From Oryzias latipes (Eukaryota; Chordata; Actinopteri; Beloniformes; Adrianichthyidae), in the NCBI RefSeq assembly GCF_002234675.1, contig NC_019879.2:2600619-2664618 (forward strand): DNA of 64,000 bases. Reading direction: 5' to 3'. A program made the position numbers and the translations under genes. Below the pieces are notes generated by a model that made no database searches, had not been told where the DNA came from, and saw only the letters and a list, made by a program, of their open reading frames with translations. Shown in pieces: positions 14,001 to 23,774 of this stretch (positions are counted from its first letter, which is position 1; every line of letters begins with the position of its first letter).

Positions 14001-16314
14001 CAATGCATCATGGGAGATGTAGTGTGAAAACTGCCGAAAACTTGCAGAAAGACTCGCGTCTCTGAGCTTCATTGTATTGTCCACTTGTTTCACGGTCTGA
14101 CACCGGACTCTGTGGAAAGCTAAACCGCTAAAGAAGAGCTTTAGCTGGTATTTTTGTTAGAACTGAGCGACTTTATCAGCAGAATTAAGAACAAGGAAGT
14201 GAAGACTTTAAGCACTTCTGATTGGTCAGACTGATGACATGTGATTAAGCCTTCAAGAATGATTGGTGGAGACAGTTAAAGGGACGGAACTTTTCCGCAA
14301 ACTGTCATAGCTGCAGGGAAATCGCGGTAGCGTCATTCTTATCAAAATTTCTTTAATAGAATTAAATAAACACAAAAAAAAAGTAATTTTAAGATCTTTT
14401 ATATTCCTAACTACTCAGTGTTTTATCAGGGCCTGTTTGGATGAACAAAGAGCTGATATCCTGGAGATGGGAAATGTTTTTAGATCAGTTAATGATTAAT
14501 GAGGGCAATTTCTCCACGGCACACTTGACCATCTCCCACGGCACACTAGTGTGCCGCGGCACACTGGTTGAAAAACACTGTGCTATCCCACGACCCCACC
14601 CTTACACTGACGTGTTACCCGTACCGTAACAAAGGTGGATAAAGGTGGAGAGGATTTCATGTAATCCATGGACACCAGTGAGGTTCACAAATCATTGAAG
14701 AAAAAAGGTTCATGTGGGTCTAGATGACCCAACTCCCAATGTTAAAGTGCCTAGGATAGCACAAGGGTTACACTGTTTTACCCAGTTTTTTTTTCTGCAG
14801 TTTTACTCTAGCGTATGTTTTTCTGGGGTTCTTACTGCATAAAGATCTTTACATCTGACATTAATTTCCCTTTAAGGACACACACAAGTACACAAAAACT
14901 CACACCTTGTTTTAACTAAAAAAGAGCCCATAAAAAGTCAAGCCTTAGTACCAATTGCCCTTGAAAATGGCCAAACCTGTATGGGGCACGCAGGTAGAAA
15001 AGAACTACCATCAAGGCCGAACAATCCCGAAGGTAAATCAGCAGTAAGTTAATGCAAAGCAGTAAAAATGACGGCTCTGAAGGCCTTCTGCCCTGCTGTA
15101 GCTTTAGAAGAAACCCCAGGTCATGAAGTGAGAGCAGAACATTTAAAAAAACTGCAGCTTGTACTTTCCGACTGTGCAGCTAAAGCCCCCCCCTGATGCT
15201 GCGGCTGAGGACGAGCTGACTGACCCAGTTGTGGCTTCATTTCTCGTCAACTCATCGGTTGAGTGAGAAAGAACATTTTAATGCAGATTCATGACATTCA
15301 CATTCTGTTATCATCAACTTTAGCAATGCATTTCACTGGAATTGTTACAAAATGCAGTGTTGCTGGCATTCTTCATAATGTCACTTTGCAGATCTTTTAT
15401 TTCATTCATTAATCACTGATGAGAAACAGGAAGCGAACAGTTCATGGTTGCTTTACATCTCAGCGAAAGGAGAAGCTGTGAAGAACAACGATGAGGGACC
15501 AAAACTTTGTGACGGAAAGTGCGCTCTTCACATCTGCAAACAGCAGCAACAGTGGATCATTCATCTCTCACTTATTGTAATTCTATGAACAGAAGGACGA
15601 ACGTCAGCTTCATTTGTCCTTTTTAAACGTGGGTATTTTGTGCTGTAACAGAAAAAAAGGGAAACATTGAATCTTCATCCATCTGAAGATTATTGACCTT
15701 ATGTACAACCTTTGATTGTAACAATCCCTTTAACTTTTACATTTCATTTCACAGCAGTTGTACTTTCATCAAACCATAGGGGGGTGTTGATGTTTCCTCT
15801 GTTTTCTGGGAACACAGGTGGGATCACGCGTGACACCTTCCAAAAGGAGCTGTGGTGTTACGACCCGGTGGCAGACACGTGGAGCCAGCGGGCTGACATG
15901 GTGGAGCTGCGGGGGCTGCACTGCATGTGCACTGTGGGGGACAGGCTCTACGTCATGGGAGGCAATCACTTCAGGGGATCCAGCGACTACGACGACGTCC
16001 TGGGCTGCGAGTACTACAGCCCGGACACAGACCAGTGGACGGTGGTGGCGCCCATGCCCCGGGGCCAAAGCGACGTGGGCGTGACGGTGTTCAACGGGCA
16101 GATATATGTGGTGGGAGGGTATTCCTGGAACAGCAGGTGCATGGTTGATATTGTGCAGCGATACGATCCAGAGGAGAACGCGTGGGACCGGGTGTTCAAC
16201 GTGCTGGAGCCCCTCGGCGGGATCCGTGCCTGCACAATGACGGTTCACCTGCCGGAGGGGTCGGTGGACGAGGCCCAGATCCAAGACTGCCCCCTACCCA
16301 CAGCGAAGATCTGA
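5074..16314 (+). CDS. klhl13-like: Kelch-like protein, KLHL9/KLHL13 subfamily (BTB-BACK-Kelch)
   Basis: Substrate adaptor for a CUL3 ubiquitin ligase; mammalian KLHL9/KLHL13 target Aurora B at mitosis, but the fish target is not known. Exons: 5074-5127, 6310-6431, 6702-6889, 7848-7980, 9165-9361, 9484-9559, 9766-10323, 10564-10743, 10837-10950, 15818-16314. All have GT-AG borders and matched phases and encode 705 residues from 5074. Residues 1-121 form a Pro/Arg-rich, disordered-looking region. BTB follows from about 122 ([20 protein letters not shown], then [19 protein letters not shown]), then BACK ([22 protein letters not shown]), then six kelch repeats ([57 protein letters not shown]). 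The kelch half is very close to KLHL9/13; the BACK half diverges. The start codon was not found and probably lies upstream. The last intron is 4.9 kb and holds nested transposons. I cannot tell KLHL9 from KLHL13 or from a fish-only paralogue. Confidence 0.92.
5239..5443 (+). mobile_element. piggyBac-like MITE, copy 1 (intact, 205 bp)
   Basis: It starts CCCTTGTGCTATC and ends GATAGCACAAGGG, a 13-bp perfect inverted repeat. It is flanked on both sides by TTAA (5235-5238 and 5444-5447), the piggyBac target site and duplication. It has no coding capacity. It lies in an intron of the kelch-like gene, 111 bp after an exon. Related copies are at 13671, 37927, 46432 and 61303. A C/G-run before the right end varies in length between copies. 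Confidence 0.85.
5672..5711 (+). repeat. C-run plus (CA)n microsatellite
   Basis: A cytosine run is followed by imperfect ACACAC repeats within a kelch-gene intron. Confidence 0.85.
7243..7674 (+). mobile_element. Short inverted-repeat DNA element, complete copy (432 bp)
   Basis: The ends match in inverted orientation: it begins GGTTGTGTCCGAATTCCC and ends GGGAATTCAGACACAACC (one mismatch). The interior carries internally complementary blocks (CCACAATGCATTGCATC; AGTAGTGAGCATAGTGTCCG). No clear target duplication was found and there is no coding capacity. Related copies are at 32421-32600 (left half), 53836-54510 (with a SINE inside) and, inverted and partial, at about 58990-59139. The superfamily is not assigned. 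Confidence 0.7.
7981..9164 (+). other. Intron of the kelch-like gene
   Basis: Non-coding DNA between the first BTB exon and the exon starting 'GGMREQE'. It contains A/T-rich runs and no recognisable repeat with termini. Short open frames here have no support. Confidence 0.7.
13671..14767 (-). mobile_element. piggyBac-like MITE, copy 2, split by a hAT element
   Basis: The left end is CCCTTGTGCTATCC (TTAA at 13667-13670). The right end is GGATAGCACAAGGG followed by TTAC, a decayed TTAA. It is inverted relative to copy 1. A hAT element occupies 13685-14580 and leaves a duplicated 8-mer of MITE sequence on each side; removing it gives about 193 bp of MITE. The MITE is therefore older than the hAT insertion. 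Confidence 0.85.
13685..14580 (+). mobile_element. Non-autonomous hAT element, family A (896 bp)
   Basis: Inverted ends CAGTGTTTTTCAACC and GGTTGAAAAACACTG are flanked by a perfect 8-bp target duplication TGCTATCC (13677-13684 and 14581-14588). Just inside the ends are GTGCCGCGGCACAC-type subterminal repeats. There is no transposase frame. CA-G-G type termini plus an 8-bp duplication are diagnostic for hAT. A second full copy in the opposite orientation is at 62416-63257 and a shrunken copy is at 43581-43664. Confidence 0.92.
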
Positions 16315-17670
16315 TCGCCACAGGCAGCGGTGGTGGGGTTTCCGTTTGAACATCGAAAAAGGACAAAACAGGAAGTGTGTGGGTTGCAAACGCAAGTGCA
16401 GCAAACTCTTTTTGCACGACCTTATTGAGCTTTGTCCTCATGCAGTTTTCTGCTCCTGGTCTGAGCTGCTGCTCCAGCTCACCTCATCGGGCTTCTCTTC
16501 ACTGACCATCCCATCATGTCTCACCATCTGTGCTTCCCTCTCCAAGGAACATCATCTTTGTAGTGTTTTCAACAGGTTCCAGAGCATTGTTCTCATAGTA
16601 GAGGACACACATAAAGAAATTTAAGATCAGAACTGTGTGTGTGAGTATTTCCTGATTCAAGTCGTGGTAAATCAGACGAAAAACGCTGTGTTGTTGTTAC
16701 GTACAAACTACCCTTAGCGAGCCACCAGCTCCCTGCTCCATTCTGATGCCTCTACCTGCAGACAAACAGATCCATGTACGTCTTTGTTTTTCCTCGTCTG
16801 AGCTGGAATCTGGATCTAAACTGTTGGGTTGGATAGCTCCGGTGTTGGTCACCGCTAATGCTAGCTTGGGGTGGTGACGGACAGGAAGCCAGCAGCAGTG
16901 TAGATGATGGGAAGTGGGCACAGGCTTACTCCACACCAACAGTCCTGCCGCTCTGCAGCTGCTGTCCGTGAAAACGACGCAGGCTTTTTCGGATTTAGGC
17001 TAAAAATAACTAATCATAATTAAAGGACCGCTGGGAACGCCTTTACGATAGATCAAAAGATGATTGGAGGGGGACTTTAAAAGAAGCGCAGGAAAGGGAA
17101 ATTTAAAAGCACTAAAATGATTCATTCATCTTCTAAGCCCGTTTTGTCCCTTTCGGGGTCACGGGGCTCCCGCAGCCTATCCCGCCCACTCGTGGACGAA
17201 GGCGGGGGCAATCCTGGACAGGTAGCCAGTCTGTCGCAGGGCCACAAATCATAAACCCGTCCACACCTACAATTTAGAGTAACCAATAAACCTATGAAGC
17301 CTGAAAAAAACCCTGAAAACAATAGATTATGCAGGAGGAGCATCATTGTTGCAAATAATCCAGCACACACAACTTTTTGAGGTTTGTGTATTAAAAAATT
17401 GTAGTCTTATAAAGCTTCTAAGAGATTTTTTTTTACCCGTCAGTTAGTGAAGAAGACAGAGCAGCATTTTCAGCCAAAGGTACGTAAGCTCACGAAACAC
17501 AACTCTGGAAAAAGGTTCTCCAGTCTCGCTCTCATTCAAAAGTAAGGGAACTTGCTTTTAACTATCTAAAAAATAAAGACAAATGATGAAATATTTAGAA
17601 ATACTATCAGAAACGAGAAGAAGTGTTCAGCTGAATGCAGAACGTGATGCAGCAGTGAGTCACTTTAGAC
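16315..17670. other. 3' flank of the kelch-like gene and inverted fish repeat
   Basis: No gene. The 3' UTR of the kelch-like gene must start here, but no convincing poly(A) signal near the stop was found; an AATAAA near 17572 is one possibility. 17120-17300 is an inverted copy of a common teleost dispersed repeat ('ccctttcggggtcacggggctcc', 'gtagccagtctgtcgcagggc'). Confidence 0.6.
17120..17300 (-). repeat. Common teleost dispersed repeat, inverted
   Basis: It contains TCGGGGTCACGGGGCTCC, CCCACTCGTGGACGAAGGCGG and CCAGTCTGTCGCAGGGCCAC. The same module is in + orientation at 39150-39313. Recognised as a frequent fish repeat; its Repbase name is not recalled. Confidence 0.6.
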
Positions 17671-18388
17671 CAGGGCTGCTCATTACGTCGATCGCGATCG
17701 ACCGGTCGATATTCAAGAAGACGAGGGTAGATCGCAGGTCAGCAAACATAAATAACCAAAAAAAAAAAAAGTACTTCTAAAAAATCCACCAGCCAATCAA
17801 AATCCTCATTGAGACGTACGGGACATGATTGACATGTAGAACGGCCAATCGGACATCCTCTGAAACATATGTCACTGCACATGCGTGTTTAAATTCACTG
17901 AGCGCAAATTCTGTCTGTCATCAGAAAGTCGCTTTCTGTCTGACAACCAGAGTGTTTATTGAAGCCTGTGTCCTCCTGCTGTCGTCTCTGCAGTTCTGGC
18001 CCGATAAATACGAGTTCGTTAAGGAAGCGTTTTTTTCCGTGGCACGCGCTTTGTACGTTCTGTCTTTGTAATAAAACGCCTCATCTGTTAATACAAAAGT
18101 ATCTTTGTGTAATCTTACTGTGTAGTTTTTAATCATCAGTATATAAACAACAACGTACAAATAAACATGTAACTCATAAACATTTACTAATAGTAAATGT
18201 TAGTAAATAGTAAAATACTACTTACTAATAGTGTTTAAATATGTCTATCTATCTATAGATATATAGATACATCTTTATACACATATATATATATATATAT
18301 AAATATATATATATACACGCACACAGGTAGATCTTGAAGACATTGTCGATGCAAAAGTAGCTCACATGCCAAAAAAGTGTGAGCAGCG
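17671..18388 (+). mobile_element. Non-autonomous hAT element, family D (718 bp)
   Basis: Begins CAGGGCTGCTCATTACG and ends GTGAGCAGCG, with the last bases eroded. It is flanked by a perfect 8-bp duplication CTTTAGAC (17663-17670 and 18389-18396). Just inside the left end is the GATCGCGATCGACCGGTCGAT motif region typical of a fish hAT family. It contains a TATC/ATAT microsatellite. No transposase. Confidence 0.85.
18242..18320 (+). repeat. (TATC)n/(AT)n microsatellite
   Basis: Imperfect tetranucleotide then AT dinucleotide repeat inside the family D hAT element. Confidence 0.85.
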
Positions 18389-21300
18389 CTTTAGACAGAG
18401 ACGTTTTCAGGATCACATTGACAGATCCGGACATAAAACTCTGAACAGTGTGAGGAACTGCGTGTGCTCAGACCCAAACTCTTGAACCGAGGGGGTGGAC
18501 TCGGATGTCCGGCATATTTAAAAAACTGTTCAGGAAAAAAAGGACTGACACATCTCAGCCCTTGGCCTGCTTTAGCATTTCTAATCCATTCGGGATGGCG
18601 AATTCCCCAGTGTCATATCTTCAAAGTAGAACTGATGTGACCCTTTCCGTTATTAAAAGTGTATGGCCCCACCCCCATTTTCCAAGGGTTGGTGTTAATG
18701 CACAAAAGATCCTTTTGATGAACACAAAGATCCACTTCCTGGTAGGCAAGCTTGTGGCAGAACTTTTTAGTTTTAGTTAGTAATGGAAGTGGTTTCATAA
18801 CAGCACACAGTCTTGTCAGTCACAATCCATTCGACTTACAGTAAAGATGACAACATTTTACACTGTACCTCTGTCTTTGTTGTACTTGTGGTCAAGGTTA
18901 CCTTGTGCCCAAAATGTTGTGGTGCTTGGATTATTTGTTACAAATAATAAAAAGTTGAAAAAGCTTTCTGAAACGTCAAAATATTTCCTTCACATTTGAA
19001 CATACTGTGACACTTGAGGTTTGCTCAGACGGCTGCAGCTGTGGATCGGTGAGCAAAGACGCTCCTTCGCTTCTGCGTGATCAAAGAAAGCCACGCCTCA
19101 ACTGCTGATCGTCGGTTGTTTGCATGTACATATTGACAGAAATATATTTGCAACATGACAAAACCTTTTACATTTTGTTTTTGACCACTTACAAAAGTAA
19201 ACTGAACATAGGATTAAAATAGTTTTCAAAGGTAAAAATGCACAGAAAGAAAACTGTCAAAGTGTCAACAACAACACTGAGAATGTAACACTAATGCAGA
19301 ATTAAAATAGTAACACTTTTAAGTGTAGTTTTAAATCTGGGCTGGTGAGAATCATGAAAAAAAGTGTTAAAATTGACACTTTGGGAGTTAAATGGAGGTG
19401 GCTGATTTTGCTGTGCACCTTTGTAAAATCTGCCATCTATGCAGTTTGTGCTTCTAAGTGAAATAAAGAGCATTTCCAGGCTGGTCGTGACGGCTGAACG
19501 TGTGAAGCAGCTAAACGCCGGCTGGTTGTGCCTCTGAGAGTGAAGCTTTTATGGCGCCGAGTCACGAGATTTACTCCGCTGTGCAGCAACAAAGGCAACA
19601 TTTCTTTTCACAGCGTAAACTGGAACTTCCTGTGCTTTTGTTAATAAGGCCTTCAAGCTCCAGCTCACAAAGCCCCTCGCATGTTGACTCATCTGCGATG
19701 GAGTGCAGCAGAACCAGAGCCCTAAATCACGGCTTGCAGCGCAGAATCAGAACCCTGAGGGTGAGAAAATCCTGACTCTCTGTTGTCAGATGTTTGCCAC
19801 AAACTACAACAGGATTCAACAAAACCACCAGGAATTAAACACAAATCAACACAAATTCCTGCCTTGGAGTATCTGGCTGTGATTATGAAAAGAAACTCAA
19901 GCAGGTCTTAAAGTGATTCCTGAAACCTGAAGAACTCATTTGTTCTATTTCCTCCCTCCTGACCGCCAGAGGCGGTGCGTCAAGCATTGAAGGATCTCTC
20001 TTTTGCACGTGTAGATCGAGAATTTAGTGACAACGTCACCTGTGACCTCCCGGTGACCCATGACAGGCTATTAAGTCACATGGTACCGGGAGCGCGGTCC
20101 AAAAGTCTTATAGCGGGAACATTAGGAACCCCACGGGCCGGGAACTTCATCCAGGATTCACAGAACCGTAGTTACGTTTTCCTGCAGTTTCAGTCTGAAA
20201 CACATTCAAAAGTTGAAAGAGGAAGGGCAACTCTTACAGCAAAAACAGGAAACAGTCTGCTGTCACATCCCTGCCTAGTCAGGTGGTCAAGAATCCTCTG
20301 GCTACTGCAGAACAGCTGCAGCAAGAAGAAAAACAAAAAAGGTGTCATTTAGTCTTAGTTTCTTATTATTTATGAAACAAGAAAAGGAGCCATTGGAGAT
20401 TTTCAAGTGACCTCACATGCTCTTTTATGGTAACACAACAGAACAGTTGGAGGCTGACTCCACTCTCAGCCCAGATCTGAAAAATGCAACAACAACAAAA
20501 ACGGGGGCGGGGCCAGGGGAGGACCAAAGGGGACCAGTGTCTGAATGTAGAATGACGCTAGTATCATATCTAATACAAGCTAACATATTAAGCTAAAATG
20601 TTCACCTTAAACTCTATTGATAAAGAGTATTGAATGTGGAGAAAAAAAACACAATTCTCACTTTTAGACTGTAATTTCAGGAATTAGATAAATTTAGATT
20701 AAATTGTCAAACATTTGGCAAGGACCAACAGTCAGCACTTTTAAAGCCCCATTTATACAGGTGAACAGCCCAAAAGGTTGATTGAGTGTTTAGTTCCCCT
20801 CAAAGAACGTCCTCTGAACAGCTGGAGTGTTGTTCCTGCAGCGGCTGCTTTTACATCATAACACGGGGGGGGGGGGCAAACTTTCTGTAAAACACCAGGA
20901 CCAACCAGTCAGCCTGACATTCTTTGAAATAACATTGAATGCAAATGAACCATTTAAAAATAACGAAAATAAAATAAAAACTCTATTGCAATGGGATGAT
21001 TTTTTGTTTCTTGACACAGAATGGAAATATGTCTAAATACACTTTTACCAAATTTACTCTGAATATCTGATTTGAAATAACATAAAGAAAAAGTCTGTCT
21101 GGAAAACAAAGAAAAAAACTTTTGTCAACAATAAATGTGGCTTCATATGAAATGTTACAGATGATTGGAGGCTCACTGTAAACCTCTAAATGTAAATCAT
21201 CATGTGAACACAGAAAATAGTTAATGTTATTCAGAAGTTCAAACCACAGAAATAAATGAATCTGATCCTCTCGTTTGGCCCTGAAGGCTCTTTGCTCACG

Positions 21301-21479
21301 GACATGTCAGTGTCCCCCCTCCTCTTAAATTAGTTATTCAGGTTATCAGGAGGGGGTTCACTGCCAGTGGGAGGAGCCTCTGCTGGAGTAAAAGGGTATT
21401 AAAAACACGCCATATTTTTAAAAAAACATCAACCTCACAGCCCTGCCCCACACATCTGGAGACGGTCCAGGGGAGGATG

Positions 21480-21512
21480 CCCCCCCCCCCCCCAACACAC
21501 ACACACACACAC
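21480..21512 (+). repeat. C-run plus (AC)n microsatellite
   Basis: About 14 cytosines followed by an AC repeat. Confidence 0.85.
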
Positions 21513-23133
21513 CCGCGCCGTGACAATATATTAGGTTAGTATCTATAAGTATACCTGAAATTGTATCTTCTAACATTCACAAAATCAATATAAATCCACT
21601 TTCAACAAATATTACCTTTATTTAGCCACAGAAACCCTGTTAGAGTCTAAAACAGAAAAGAAGCCTAAAGTGCCTGAAATAAAAAAAAATCTGTCAGTCC
21701 CTATTTAAACTAGAAACATTTCGACCAACTGAACCATTTCATGCTGAAAGAAATAATTCAAACAATAAATAATATTAAATGTAAAGCATCAATATATTTA
21801 ACGCTTTTAGTCTGAAGAAATAGGTAAAAAACATTGTGCTGATTTTTTTCTAAATGATGGATTGTTTATTTATGATCTCCTAAAGTTCAGCTGTTTTCCT
21901 GCATTACCTGAGCTGACCCTACGAGATTGATGTTGATGACAGTACCCACTGTGTATGACTTTATTTACTAAATATTTTTAAAATGGCGTTCTGCATTGAG
22001 CATAGAAGACTGAGTTGTACTTTGTCTTTTACCCTCAACCAACCCAAAGTGGTGTGCATCTCATTCACATGGAGAGCAACCAAGAGCCACCCTGGCAGCT
22101 CGATTTTGGGCAAGTTGTAAATTTTTTAGATGCCCCATACAAATAAAATTACATTAAATAGAATTGTGTTCCTTAAAACAAGTAAGAAGAACGCCGATTT
22201 GGTCATTTCTATCTGAAGGACAACTGCTCCACAAAGATTTTCTTCTGCAAAAAGAACTAACCAGTTCTTGTTCAGCAGGGTGACCACAGCTGGGATCAAT
22301 GAAAATCTGAAACGGTTAGTTTTGTGTTTGACTGAAGGTGAAAACTCAAATTCAGGGAACAGAAAGTGACCTGGGTGGTTTATTATTATTTTGTGTGTTG
22401 TTTCCTCGTATGTGACTTGTAACGTTTGATGGTCCCTACAACCACAGGTCTGGAAAGGTTTGTTTTTATCTTTGACTCTTAGTGCTAAAGCAGCCTTGAA
22501 ACTGCGTCCTTCAACTGCAGATGGTCCTGATACACGCAGCACTACAGGCGGAGACCAGAGCCGTGCTGGTAGTCAGGATCCTTGTGTCGGAGGCTTAGAA
22601 CAGACGTTTGACTAACTTTATCTGTTCAATCCAGTTTAATGGACGTCCCAAAGGCGGAATGTCCATTTCTGATGAAAGAAAGAAGAAAAGGCTCATTGCT
22701 TCAGTTTATTTTCAAACAGAAAAATTCTAAATCAGGTTCATAAAAAGTCAAACGTTCTGAGAAAAGTGACTCATCAGTCTCCACACGAGAGCAAACACAG
22801 CTGACCATCTTTCTGACAGATGTTACCTTGAGAAGTGGACTTTTATTTGGTTTGGCTTGTGTGGCCTTGTTCCCCCTCACAGCAGTCGGAGGAACAAGGC
22901 CTGCAGAGGAGCCCGCCTTTAATCCGCTCAGGTTTCCTCTTCAAGGATCTCTAAATTATTCTGCTCTGATGTTCCAAACAAAGCCATAAAAATTGGGAGG
23001 GTGGAAAGGAGGCAGCGCTTTTCTCCGAAACATCCTCCTAAAGAAGGAAACCGCTTTCGGAGGCGTCCGTGTGAGTTTCAGCAGCTTTGTGCTGCAGGAA
23101 TCCTCCTGCTGCGAGGCCGAGCGTCAGCCCGAG

Positions 23134-23151
23134 CCAATCCAGCTGACCTTT
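23134..23151 (-). promoter_or_regulatory. CCAAT box and nuclear-receptor half-site upstream of hsd3b (weak)
   Basis: CCAAT at 23134-23138, followed by TGACCTTT at 23144-23151, which reads AAAGGTCA on the minus strand. That resembles an NR5A/SF-1 half-site, a known driver of steroidogenic genes. It is about 630 bp before the ATG. Short motifs occur by chance, so this is only a pointer. Confidence 0.2.
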
Positions 23152-23774
23152 TCCGCAGGAGAGATTCGGAACAGCGGAGGCCTTCGAGGTTAAATATTGC
23201 TGAGAGGAAAAGGTGACAGAGGGAAAAGCGCTTTAGGACCGCTCCGTCCTCGGAGGTTTCACAAAAAAATGGAAATTGGAACGATGAATTGACAACCATA
23301 AAACCATGTCAAAATGCTCTAAAAATGTAGAGAAAAACTTTCCACAGCCATGCTTGTTGAGTAAGGCTTCATGCTACATTGGTACAAAGTTGGAGTATTT
23401 AATCTCATCTTCTGCACAGAGCATTTATACAACTCCTCTGCTCTTGATAGGGAGTACTTTTAATAAGTCTCTCCAGTGCCAGCGTTTTTGTTTTTTTTGT
23501 TTTTTTAAGCAGAAAGCATCGCATTCCATCCTGAAGTAGCAGAGCCCATCCCCTTTTTTCCCACACCGCCTTGGAGCAAATAATACGTTTTTGTTTTTTC
23601 TAGTTACTTTTCTGGAGCTTACAAAAAGCAGAGCAGCTGAGGCTGAGAGGCCAGAAGGTGCTGCTGCTCTCCCACCGACAGATAACAAGACCTCATTTCA
23701 CTCCTCCTGTCTCCGTTCCTTCCAAGGCAAAAAAGAAAGTCTTCCTTGCTTTGCTTTGATCGAAAGTGCGAGCG

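Larger units (their letters stand above)
10951..15817 (+). other. Large last intron of the kelch-like gene
   Basis: 4.9 kb between kelch-repeat exons. It has a G-run at about 11442-11458 inside an unassigned repeat (about 11420-11770), a region about 12820-12900 resembling a common teleost repeat ('ggtgtaacaagtagttttaacatcgatttgatt'-like), and a hAT element nested in a piggyBac-like MITE (13671-14767). The rest, 14768-15817, shows nothing recognisable. Confidence 0.7.
18397..23774. other. Intergenic region between the kelch-like gene and hsd3b
   Basis: About 5.4 kb with no supported gene. A 91-codon frame at 18505-18780 starts MSGIFKKLFRKK but has no homology or splice partner. 19965-20130 (CGCCAGAGGCGGTGCGTCAAG...) looks like part of an old dispersed repeat. 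G-runs and C/CA tracts occur at about 20866 and 21480-21512. The last kilobase should hold the hsd3b promoter. Confidence 0.55.

Noticed and set aside
15769-16284. Minus-strand frame of 171 codons
   Set aside because: Shadow of the last kelch exon on the + strand, which matches KLHL9/13 throughout.
18505-18780. MSGIFKKLFRKK frame as a first exon
   Set aside because: No donor in a sensible position, no downstream exon, next to a hAT element.
22126-22542. Minus-strand frame of 138 codons upstream of hsd3b
   Set aside because: No domain, no splice partners, composition like intergenic DNA.
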